Source of the DNA: Sphagnum magellanicum
Taxonomy: Eukaryota; Streptophyta; Sphagnopsida; Sphagnales; Sphagnaceae
Direction: 5' to 3'
Assembly (NCBI GenBank): GCA_021904315.1
Contig: CM038923.1
Location: 11,662,038 to 11,726,037, forward strand
Length of the DNA: 64,000 bases
Shown here: positions 48,507 through 59,150 of the stretch, piece after piece
Layout: the number at the start of each line of letters is the position of its first letter
Numbering within the stretch: position 1 is the stretch's first letter
Program-made: the position numbers and the translations under genes
Notes under the pieces: generated by a model
Seen by the model: only the letters and a program-made list of their open reading frames with translations
The model's database searches: none
What the model was told of the DNA's origin: nothing

Positions 48507-49400
48507 ACCTTAAACCCTAAACCTATCATCATTATTAGATTCCTATTGAATCATCCTTCTATTCTGATTGGAGGTGATAAGCACTAGTATATTTTAATCT
48601 GTTCCCTTTCTAGGCCTAAATCTAATTCTTGTGCGGGCCCAAGGGTGGGTGCATGACTTTTTGTTCACCTAATCATGAACCTTTTTTTTTTGCCTTCACA
48701 TGTTTTCTTTTGCATTGTGCATTAGATGGGGCGTCCTTCATCTTTTGGTTTTTAAGTTGATTCATTGCAATTGTGGTTAGTCTTTTAAATCTAGTGGGGG
48801 AGCCACCTTTTTCATTGCTCCCATGGTCGGGAATGGATTGCATTTCATGTTGTTGTTCAAGATGCTTTCGCCTGCGTGCAAGAAATGTGGGGTTTCATGT
48901 TGCATGTGAACAAACTTATGTCTTTCCACCACCTTCTTGTAAATCTTTTTGCTGACGCATAACATCCTACTATTGGCTAATGGCATCTGCACCTTAGTTG
49001 ATGTTGTTATTATCGATCCCACTTGAACATATTTGGTTTTGCGTATTGATTCATTTGGTGAAGTGGTTGCAATAATGATTGTTCAAGCAAAGGAAGGACT
49101 TTATTATGATTAACATTCAATGGATGAGTTTTTCCCCTTTGCCATAGAGGTTTTTAGTTGCTTGCACCAACAAGTAGGTGATTTTTTTCATCAATGTGCA
49201 AACATGGCATGGTTAGCAAAAGGTGACCCTCTAAATATTATTTTGTGTGCTTTCTATATGTAGAAGGTGTTGGTAGCTTTGTAGAGAATTTAGGTTGCTT
49301 CTATTATGAAGTGTGCTATCGTCATGGCAAGTGAAGGGTTTCCTAAACTTAATATTTTTTTGGGGTTTTTTGTCCCTTTCTTTTTTTATATGCTTTTGCA
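47560..49400 (+). pseudogene. Decayed LINE-type reverse transcriptase, copy B
   Basis: Ordered fragments parallel copy A but are diverged: ARLLALAKPFGNIWSIAMGE and VLYWLVSRI (about 47620-47715, fingers), DWVVL then VDVTNVFNTI (about 47832-47882, first Asp), LNDDIHIIGFI (about 48114-48147, DD box in another frame), CIRQGCLPCRC-type and VLGVF segments. The C-terminal EFFPFAIEVFSCLHQQ, then VGDFFHQCANMAW, runs at about 49120-49210. Stops and frameshifts are numerous. A run of 31 C (48474-48504) and the telo-like AAACCCTAAACC interrupt it near 48510. Inactive. Divergence from copy A suggests a different subfamily. Confidence 0.7.
48474..48504 (+). repeat. Uninterrupted run of 31 C
   Basis: It lies within the decayed LINE copy B and is followed by AAACCTTAAACCCTAAACC. 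The opposite strand is G31. Together with G46 (42972-43017) and C16 (26448-26463) it forms a set of unusually long G/C homopolymers in an AT-rich region. Confidence 0.95.
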
Positions 49401-51254
49401 ACTAGTGAGGGTTCTAAAAACACGATTTTATTCCTTTGCCCCTTAGTGACCCACCTAAAGATCCTCTCTCTTGGTTCCTTCTTTTCCCATTTGGCTCGAT
49501 GTTTTGTTTAATGAAGTTTGCTAGGGTTTCATCATAATGGTTGGATTTGTGATCTAGTTCATGGATGACTAGATTGGACTAAATTTTGAATTAAGGTTCA
49601 AATATAAATAAAATAAATTATGAAATGTGCTTAGACTCTTAAAGGTTAAAATGTGTTTTGAAATGTGCAATACTAAGGTCAACTACCTTGAGTAAGGGTG
49701 AGCCCCAAACAAAGCTAAAAGATGTTTTTCAAATTCGAATCCACAAGTCAAGATGTAGAGTGGGCACAACACATACCAATAAATTTGAAATGATTATTCT
49801 TCAGCCAATTATTGAGACCAATTTTGATATATAACTCTAGTTCTCAAAAAACCTAAGAACTTGTTGAAATAGCTTTCTATAAAACTGCAGGTTCTTTGCA
49901 CAATATTTCATGGAAACTGCCCCTTCCTTTCTGTTTTTGTATGTGAGGAATGGGAACCAAAAGCCCAGAGCTGGAGGTTCGTTGAGAAACAAAATAACTA
50001 AAGTTCCCACCTTCTGTCCCATAGTTATGTTTATGGTGACTTTAACAAAGATGTTCTGAAACAACATGCTTTGGAACTTAAAAGTAGTTTAAAAAAAAAA
50101 GAAAAATTAATTTTATTTTAATAAATAAGAAATTTCCCCCAATTCAGTGATATAAAAAATTGGATTTTTTTCTTGAGAAATTAGAAAAATTAGTTGAATT
50201 AACATTCGAAATTTTTTCCCCCAAAAGCTTCCCAATTATTATGTCCAAAAAAGGAAAGACAAAATTTTCCCTTGCTTGTTCAGGAAACAACCTTAAAAAA
50301 ATTTAAAAATTTACGCACTTTAATTAAGTGAACTTCTTGAACCCCATATTAACTTCTTTAATACCTTTCAAATTAATTTTTTTTTTTTTGAAATATCTTT
50401 TTCTACTTTATCCTATAGATCTCATCTATTGCCATAGCCAACAAATTCAATGCAACAAGCAAAAGAATTGAAAAAAAAAAAAAAAAAACTTTTGCACAAC
50501 TTTGCACTATGGATCCTTGAAGAGAAAGCTTTTCCATGAAAAAGGAGGAAAGCTAAATAAATAAATAAATAAATTCTTAAAAAACGAAAAAGACAAAAGG
50601 AGGATTGTGATTAACGACGACGACCACATCCTCCAAGGAGAAAAAAAAAGGAAAAAAAACCATATAATTTATAATAAAAAATTATAAATAGAATATAATA
50701 AATAAAAAAAGAAAAAAGAAAAACAGAAAAAGCATGTTCCATAGCGTAAATGATGTTCCCAACCCTTGATTCACATCACTAGAGTGGTTCCCACCGTTGA
50801 TCACATCACAAGTGAGATTGGCAAAACCAAGAGTAGAAGCACACATGGGTGCATCACCCAGCATGTCCCACCACTTAAGAGAAAGCCAAAAGAAAGTACC
50901 TGAATAAAGACACACCAAAGTGGTTATTTATGTTTATTGTTTTCCATGTGCTTTGGTAGAGTCCAGCACCATGTTTATAACGTGTTATTTACATTTTAAC
51001 ATTAAATTTTTTTTCCATGTGCTATGTAGCTGCTGTTTACAATTTTATTCATAAATGTTTAGGTAGTGGGTATCAAAATTATGAACGAAAATGTGAATTA
51101 TAAAATTTTACAGTTATAAATAAACATTTCAAGTTGGGGAAAAATAGATAAAAATGAGGGAAATAAATAAATAATTTTTTTAAAGAAAAAAACTGTGAGG
51201 GCAGAAATTAGATCCCTGGTTTTTCCACTTGTCAATTCCACAGAGTTGCTCAGT
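49401..51254. other. Spacer upstream of TGD3
   Basis: The stretch 49820-50070 is rich in GTTCT/GGTTC motifs like those in the hAT-like MITE, but termini were not found. Poly(A)-rich sequence and an (AAAT)n run (about 50553-50573) follow. No gene recognised. Confidence 0.4.
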
Positions 51255-51943
51255 CATTGGTCCCGTGGGATGTCGTTCCACCAATGGGTAATCGCCACCT
51301 CCTGTCAATAATAAAGGTCGTTCCCGTTGATTTCAGTTAGAATTGTCATCTGACTACACGTTGCAATGATGCAAAAGTAGACCACGCTGATATCTTCCAC
51401 GGAATTGGCATGTTAGGAGATGACAATTCTACCCGAAATCGCGTCTTCTTCTGTGTGGAATTGTTATCTTCTCCGCTGGGCTTTTTTGACCTAATCTTCC
51501 CCCAAAACCACGGCAAAGTGTGAATGTCTGCGTTGTTGCTGAAGCTTTTCTCTGCGCTTGGAAAGTGGGAACTGGCATGCTGGTGACCCGCGGCAGCTCG
51601 TAGATTTTTGTTATTACCGTTTCTTGGTAGATAGCCTCTGGATGTGGCGGAATCATTGAAGACTTGTTTGGGGAAATTTGGTGCGATTTGAGGGAGCAAC
51701 AACCTCCCTCTTTGCTTGGTTGAGCAAAAGCTTCGTCGGTAGACCGGCACGGAGGCGCGGTTGGATCTTTGTCATTGAAAATTCGTTTCTTAGGATTAAG
51801 AAGTTAAAAAAAAAAAGGTTGTGAATTTTTTTCATCTTTCAGCATAGGTAACGGGATTGCTAGTGTTGGAAACACAGAGAGAGAAAGAGTATTGCAGTCT
51901 CCGGGGCATTTAAAAGGGGTGGAAAACAGAGAGATATAATACC
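51255..51943 (+). promoter_or_regulatory. Upstream region of TGD3 with an inverted CCAAT pair
   Basis: CATTGG (51255-51260) and CCAATG (51281-51286) form an inverted pair of CCAAT boxes 20 nt apart. From about 51340 to the start codon at 51944 the sequence loses its AT-rich repeats and gains CpG. A TTTAAAAGG at about 51909 is TATA-like but only about 35 nt from the ATG, so its role is uncertain. Confidence 0.4.
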
Positions 51944-54900
51944 ATGGTGTCGTCTCTCACTTCCCCTTCTCCCGTCTCAGTTTCTGCTCGTTTATCTCCT
52001 TGGTCTTCACGTGCGCCTTTGTCAAACGGAAATGCTTTAAATAGTGATAGATGTAGTAAACTCGAGATGAAGAAAGAAATTGCACCCGCGTCGTCTTCTC
52101 TGAAGAGAATTCTTCAAGGGTTGGATCGACAGTGCATCAGTTTAGGCTCGGTCCAAGAACGGCGGCTTAACCCCATGCACGTGCTTTGCTCCTCCTCTTC
52201 GACGTCATCATCACCGCCGGCGCGAGTTTCGTCCCTGGAGGATGAGACTTCGTCTTCCTTCGTGCTACTGAATGTAAGTCTCTTTTGTGTGTGTTTTTGA
52301 AACCCTAGTATTATGAGAGCCCTCGTGGTGTACAATAGAAAAAGGCATCCTTGTCTTCGCATTTTTGAGAAATCTTTCTTGCAATTTTGTGACACTTTCT
52401 GGCAATTGGCTCTCTGAGAACATGATTCACAAACTTGGAAACAAAAGATTGCCATAATATTCTGATTCAAAATAGCTTAGCAAGTCTTCTGTTTGTGGCC
52501 ATTGTATTTTTCGGAGGAGCCACAAGGACTGAATAGGGATGTTGACTGGAGGTTTGCTTTTAATACAAATTCCGCCTTCTATGAAAGAAAAGCTCCTCTG
52601 CAAATCCTTCTTGCAGAGGTGCTAGTTCGAAGGTGCCAATCTTTGAATTTAAATTTGTAGGTGTCAAGATGTCTCTTACATCAAAGAAAAAGTTTCAATG
52701 GCCTTTTGATTGTTGTGGCATTGGATGTGGTGGATGACAGCATCATACTGCAGCTGATGTTGGTGATGTGGCCCGACACCAAGCATTGACAGAAGTGGAT
52801 GATGGCCCTGAGGTTTTGATTGAATGTCGGGATGTGTATAAAGCCTTTGGGGAGAAGCAGATTCTTAAGGGTGCTAGCTTCAAGGTAAGGTTACTTTTGA
52901 TGCCTGTTGTAGTGAATGCTGGTCCTGCAAAGGGCCCTATCCAGAGGCAAAGTTGATGGATATAAAGCTCTAGGATAGACTGGAAAAGCTTTGGTACAAG
53001 GATTAGGCACAAATCTATCTTTCAAACTTTGGATATGATGGCCTACATGTTGAACACATGTTTCTTGGCACCTAGTCAGTTCCACTGGTTGTAGCTTGAA
53101 ATTGCCAATTTGATTAGCGAAATGATGTGTGATTGTGTCCCTTAACCTCTCCCTGTCTGGGAATGAATCTCTTGACTACCTTGCATTCATTCTTTCAGTT
53201 TGTACATTTGTTTGTGGATGACTTTTCAACACTGTCTTGGTGGGTTGGTTGAATAGAGAAGGTACGGCATGGTGAGGCAGTGGGTATCATAGGTCCTTCA
53301 GGTACAGGGAAGTCTACAATTCTTCGCATCATGGCTGGGTTGCTTGCTCCAGATAAGGTGAGCCACTCAAATGCTCTGCTGAGAAAGCTATAGTTCTTAT
53401 GAGTATTACAGCAGTTCCCAAATGTTTCCTTCATAATGGTGACCAGTAGGATTCAGAGTTATGGAGCTTGAGGGATGAGAGAACATACAGTTGCAAGACG
53501 TGGAAGAAAAGCATTTTATTTTTGGTATATAAACTGAGCATTGGTTACATGATTCTGGTTCTAGGGTGATGTGTACATTTGTGGAAAGAAGCGCCAGGGT
53601 CTAATGAGTGATGAAGATCTATCAGGTCTTCGCATTGGACTGGTAAGTTCAAGTTTCTCTCCTTTCTACAATTTTCACTGTTGTAGAGCTTCATTACAGT
53701 TTGTAGACAATTTTGGAAAATTATAATGCCTACATTTGTTTTACACAAATCATTTGGCCATTGTTAGAAATTTCTCATTTATGTGGACTGGGTTGGTGGC
53801 AGGTCTTCCAAAGTGCCGCACTCTTTGATTCACTCACAGTCCGGGAGAATGTCGGTTTTATGCTGTATGTATTCTCTTTCATGTTGGATTGCACTGTGGA
53901 TGTTGCGAATGTTCTTGATAATGGGAGGAGAACAGTCTGCTCACTATACTTTGAATGGGCATTGATTAGGATTCGGTTTGCTTATCAATAAGAAATTATA
54001 AACACAATATTTCATTCAGAGTATTTACTTTCTGGATTTCTATACTGATTTGTGATGAGCCTTTGATCAGGACTTAGGATTGTTTTGTTACATATTTGAA
54101 ACCAAATGTACGAGGCACATGACATGTTGGTGCTGTGTTGTGCAGGTATGAACATTCCAATCTTTCAGATGAGAGGATAGCTGAGCTGGTTACAGAGAGC
54201 CTTGCAGCTGTAGGCTTGAAGGTTTGGGACACTTTTCTTGGCATTACTCATTATGTAGCCAGACCATGTATCTTGATCACAAAATAAGGAGATTTTAAGG
54301 CAACTTGCAATTTTCTTTCATTACATGACAAGTAACATTTGCCAGGGCCTACAGTTTGTTATTTGGTTTATCAGAATTCTGAAGAGTTGCATTCAAAATC
54401 AACTGCTACCTTTAGTGTAAGTTGTTTCTTGGACCAGGTTCATTGGTGCTGTGCAGCTTATCTGGGTTCATTGAAACCTCAAACAGGGAGTTGAGGAGCG
54501 ATTGCCCTCAGAACTGTCAGGTGGCATGAAGAAAAGAGTTGCACTAGCCCGGGCCATCATATCCGATGACAAACCAGGGCAAACAGAACAGGAGGTACCC
54601 ATATCTGATTCCCATCATTCTGAGTGAAAATTTGGGCTGTAGTTTTGAGATGCAGCTGATCAAGTTAAGGAAGATAAAGTTTGAAGGCCTCCATTCTGTT
54701 TGTATTGCTTCTTTTGGTTGGTTGAGCTGGAGAGGGAGGAAGGCAGAGAGTCACACAGATACAGATCCATGTATGTTGGAATTCCATTGAGATATTGGGT
54801 TTGCTTGCAGCTTGTCCTGTATGATGAGCCAACAGCAGGGCTAGATCCAATTGCTTCTACAGTTGTTGAGGATTTGATCCGTTCTGTGCACATCAATGGT

Positions 54901-55429
54901 CATGATGCCAGGGGCAAGCCTGGGACAATTGCCTCATATGTAGTTGTCACCCATCAACATAGCACTATCCGCCGGGCTGTTGATAGGTAAATGAGCGGAA
55001 ACTTGTCAAATATGCTTCTGTATATTGGATATTTACATTCAGAAGTTCGACCATTATGTGGTTCAGATAAATCTGAATGTGAGTTCTAATGAAATCTTTC
55101 CTGCTCTGGTCTCAAAAATGTTGCAGGATATTGTTCCTGCATGAGGGAAAAGTAGTCTGGGAAGGTAAAACAGCAGAGTTTGAGACCTCAACAAATCCAA
55201 TTGTTCGCCAGGTGATTCACAGTATGCCCTTTGAGGACCAGTTAGCAAAACAGGTGTTTTTGGGGTTTATTGTTTAATTGTCCAGCAGCAAACTGAAGAT
55301 GGGAAATGTTTGCAGAGGCTTTATTTGCATGTCTATATTTTTCCTTTGAAATGATGAGGGGTATCTCATCCAGAATCCATGGTTTTTCAGTTTGCAGGTG
55401 GGAGCTTACAAGGGCCAATCCGATACTAA
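51944..55429 (+). CDS. TGD3: TGD3, chloroplast inner-envelope lipid-import ABC ATPase, 397 aa
   Basis: TGD3 is the ATPase of the TGD1 (permease)/TGD2 (MCE substrate-binding) importer that brings ER-derived lipid precursors into plastids. Exons: 51944-52273, 52741-52884, 53262-53357, 53565-53642, 53803-53864, 54146-54221, 54487-54594, 54811-54986, 55127-55211, 55391-55429 (TAA). All phases agree, giving 397 residues. Residues 1 to about 105 are Ser-rich and basic, as in a transit peptide. Walker A is GPSGTGKST (169-177), the Q-loop is VFQ (217-219), the signature is LSGGMKK (272-278), Walker B is LVLYDEP (299-305) and the H-loop is VTHQHS (His346). The C-terminus [12 protein letters not shown] is the plant TGD3 ending. 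Exon 3 could start at 53259; the exon 2 acceptor was chosen to keep frame. The ATG sits in ACCATGG. A partial decayed duplicate lies 3.4 kb downstream. Confidence 0.95.
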
Positions 55430-58400
55430 GCTAAAATCATGTAATGACCTGAGGTTTTCTGTCTCTGGCTGAAAAGCAGCTCAAGCAGCAGAAGCCAGTT
55501 TAGACCCTTTCCATATTGAGTACAGATTTCTTTGAACATTTGTTGCTCCTACACCCAATTTAACTAGGGAGGCCTATTGAGTGCTGAGTGTTGTGCTTCT
55601 CTTTGAGACCAATGAGATTAGTGTTTCTTTTGGTGCGAAATTTTGCCAAAATGTGAAAAATAAAAATTAAAAGGGAATATTTTGTTGCAATATTCCTGTG
55701 TTTTCTGAAACCAATTGTCATAATTTCAAAAAAAAAAAAAAACATTTGCCACATTTTCACCACAGTGAGTTAGCCTTTTTTCAACTAGTTTTTATAGTAT
55801 TTAGACAAGCTCTAAAAACCCAGTGCAATTTAATGTTAAATCCCTCTTGGGAACTGGAACCCAACAGAAAACTGGTTCATCACCACTTGCGATCCATTTT
55901 TCATGGTGCACTGGTAGGTGTCGGTTCACTCTGGCCATGAATTTGGCATCGCAGAAAAGAAAGTGCCTTTGTGACCAGAAATGAGGGGATTGAAACTTGG
56001 TGACTAGCTATTGTTTGGCAAAAGGGAGATGGTGATATTGGAGCTTTTGGAAGACTCTAGAAGGCCTGAGGTAATGTTAGGGGTTGTTTTTGTCTATTTG
56101 TGTTTTGTAGGTTGGTACTAATGTTTTTGGTGAAAGTTGGTGATGAGTCTGAAAATAATGCCTTATTAGGGATGTGTGGTGTTCCTGGTGTGCTGTGGAG
56201 AATAAGAGGTGTGTGATTGGTGCATGGGAGGCACATTGGAACTAAGGGAGATTTCTATGACTTATGGCTGTGAAATTGTTTAGACATGTAGTTGGTGTTG
56301 AAACTCTTGTTATTTTGCTGTGCAAGTCTGCTTGCTCTAACACATGCACTAAAAGGAATTAACGAAGAATCTGAAGAGGATAACAGTTTTAGGAAACATA
56401 ATGGTTTTCCTGAGGATGGTTTAGAATTGGGGTGCATAGTAGATTTCAATTGAGGGTATAATATCTAGGTTGCCAAGGGTTTCTAGGATGATGTGTTATT
56501 TTGGGAGCACTGGGAGACGGGGGACTTTCTATCTGAGGAAGGTGATTAGGTTATTAATTGTTTGACAGAGGGCATAATTCTGGGATTTTTGGGATCCAAG
56601 AATTTCCTATGACAACAGTGTGGATAGAATGTCCTGGGGGATGGGAATGGAGTCTAAAGTGAACCAAAACCAGAGGAATGAACATTGAGTGGGCTGGTCT
56701 GAGATTCTTTTCATCAAAAGTTGTATATGTTATGCATGTTATCAGATAGGGAAAGAGACAAGGCTGAGGAATTAGCAGCTGTTATCAACCTCATTAGTTG
56801 TGCTGACAATCTCTTTGACACCATCAATTTGAGTACTCATGTAGATCTCTAGAGCAGACAATATTTCATGTATGATCACTGAAAAGTAAGAGCTACTGTA
56901 GGTGGGTGTTTTGTTTCTTCCAATGGAGACAAATTTGTTGCACCCATTTTCTATATTTACTGGTTTGGTTTGGTTTGCAAGTGTTCTGCCCTTGTTTTCG
57001 GTTACACCATTATGTGGGTAACACATAATGTGTGAGCCCCTTAGGCCCTCATATGTTCATTTGAATAGATTGTGGATGATACTCTATTTGCCTAGTCTTA
57101 GTTTGGCAAGAACCTACTCATGACTAACACTAGCTTGCAAGCAAAAGCTCCTATTACCTATTGATATGGAAGTAAGTAGTGAAGGTGGACATTCCATTGT
57201 GACATTGGTAGCAATAGAGTGGGGGGCAAAGTGAGTATCAAGTGTAGGAGGTCAGCTTGGCATTTTGTACTTCATGCAACAGTTTCAGTTTTTTAAACAA
57301 TTATTTGCATAACTTTTTTCAATCAAGATGAGCCATTTAATCTGGCATCAATAATGCTACCAGTTTGCAATCAGTGCTAAATACATAATTCAGTATTGGG
57401 GCTCTGATTTTAGAGACGCCTTTGCATATCAGGATCAGTTGTAACCAAAAAGAACAGTGCTCAGAACTGAAACAGATAAACAATCTATGTGCTGCAACCC
57501 AGCAACAAACCTAAAATTCCTTCACTGACAAGGAGATGAAAGAAACAGCAAGTTCTGGTGTAATACAACAATATGGATGATAAAAATTTGGGGTTACTGT
57601 GTATATGGGGCACTTACTGTCATTATCCTGGCACCAAAAAATCACCTTCTATCTTGTAGTTTATCATTCACAGGAGTGCATGTGATGGGTGGGCGTTTCT
57701 TCAGACAACAAACTACGTTATTAAGAATGTGTGAAGGGTTAGGGATTAGCACTAAGTTGTTTGTGTTTCTTCTGTGTGAAAGAGAACTGCACAAGTGATG
57801 GAGCTGGCAAGGAGGCGAGACTACAAAACAGGGACATGATTCTAAGCTAAGCAGATTCTTCTTGGTTTTTGTTTTTCAAAATGATGTAATGTTGATAGAT
57901 TGTGTTTGCAAGATCTTCTGTGTGGATTTTTGATCATTTTTGGGATGAAGGCTTGGAATGAGTTGTGGATATTTTGTTTACCTCCAATAGTTCTGCTGTG
58001 CTGGAGTTTAGCAAGCAGAATGTCAGTTTGTAGTGAGTCTTTAGGGACAAATGATAGAGGGGATGAAAGGCTCTAGAGGATTAATTGGCTGGTTGGTTGT
58101 GGGATTCACTACCCAAATTTGATATAGTTGAGTCATACTCTAGTCATTATTGGGGAGGGAGGGTTGAGTACCTTTGTTTCTAGGAGCTCCAAGCATTTGT
58201 CTATTTCATGGGAGAATTAAAGTCAATTGAAGATTCACAAAAATTCTGCTGATGAAGTGATGATCGTTTGTTAAACACCATTCCAGATCTTGATTGGGTT
58301 TTGACAGGGGATATAAGGGGTTTTGAGTTAGTTGGTAGAATTCCACAACCAAATGACCATGATAGCCATTGAGAGGGAATCCAGAGTGTGTTGATCCATC

Positions 58401-58689
58401 ATTTGTCCATAGATTGTTGTTAATTGTGGTAAGGTAGCAAGGCCTCAAATTTGGTGTTATTGTTGTTTCTTTAGTAAGAAATCTGTTTGAGATGAGCAGA
58501 GTATTTCTTCAGGTTGTATTCTGCAGTCTCAGTGTCGACAAAACTTTCTGTGCCCCGCTTTTTGGTTACACTGGCATCAAAAACCCAAAACCCTGGGCCA
58601 AGTCCAGCATGTTATGAGCTTGGCTTTGTTCATGAGATTGGGAGACCTGTGTACTTGCTGCAATTTTTTCAACTGGGAGTTCACATCAA
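55430..58689. other. 3' flank of TGD3 and unassigned spacer
   Basis: Probable 3' UTR, then a spacer of more moderate composition than the AT-rich gaps. A transposon-terminus match lies at 55904-55936. A minus-strand open frame at 58206-58448 reads like protein (GFPLNGYHGHLVVEFYQLTQ) but I do not recognise its family; an old transposon fragment is possible. No gene is supported. Confidence 0.4.
55904..55936. mobile_element. Isolated terminus related to the candidate Mutator-like element
   Basis: GGTGCACTGGTAGGTGTCGG and TTCACTCTGGCC match the right end of the element at 17409-24086 (GGTGCACTGGTGGGTGCTGG, TTCACTCTAGCC at 24054-24086), with few differences over about 33 bp. No partner end was found upstream, so this is a truncated or solo end. 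Confidence 0.55.
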
Positions 58690-59150
58690 AGCTTGAAGGC
58701 ATTTATTTCTGTTTGTACTCATTCTTTTGGTTGATTGACATGGAGAAGGAGGCCAGCAGTTGTCACAGACTCCATGTGTGTCGATTCTTTTGAAGCAAAA
58801 TTTTGGTTTTGACTCCAGTCTCCCATTTTCATGATGAGCCAACATCAATGCAGGATCTGCAATTGCTGCCACAGTGATTGAAGATTTTATGCATTCTGTG
58901 CTCATCAAAGGCCCCAATGCAGCCAAGGGCAAGATGCCTGGCACAAATTGCCTTGCATATGGCGCAATAGCCTTCAAGATGAACTTGGGTTTGAATGGGA
59001 TCTTTGTTGTTCTGAATTTAAATATTCACTCCAGTATATTCTTCCTGCATGGTGATGGAAAAAAAAAGTTCTAGAGCAAGGGAAAGTATAATAACAGAGT
59101 TTGATAACTTGGCAAATCCCATTGTTTGCCAGGTGAGTTCACAGTTTGCT
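58690..59150 (+). pseudogene. Partial decayed duplicate of TGD3 (intron 7 to intron 9)
   Basis: The stretch reproduces the order of TGD3 from inside intron 7, about 4.0 kb downstream. Intron sequence TGTTTGTACTCATTCTTTTG is followed by an exon-8-like part from about 58819 (ATGATGAGCC at the Walker B site, then ATVIEDFMHSVLIKG where TGD3 has [15 protein letters not shown]). An exon-9-like part follows at about 59035-59132 (TTCTTCCTGCATG, then AATCCCATTGTTTGCCAG). Splice-site positions are retained, so this is a genomic duplication, not a retrocopy. Frameshifts and stops, and loss of exons 1-7, make it non-functional as an ATPase. A diverged exon-10-like TTTTTCCAGTTTACGG near 59301 is possible. 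Confidence 0.85.

Noticed and set aside
55089-55277. Alternative TGD3 C-terminus reading through past 55211
   Set aside because: The exon spliced at 55391 restores the family ending GPIRY in frame; read-through gives an unrelated tail.
58206-58448. Minus-strand 80-codon open frame as a gene
   Set aside because: Protein-like in places, but no recognised family, no splice partners and no start context; left as a possible transposon fragment.
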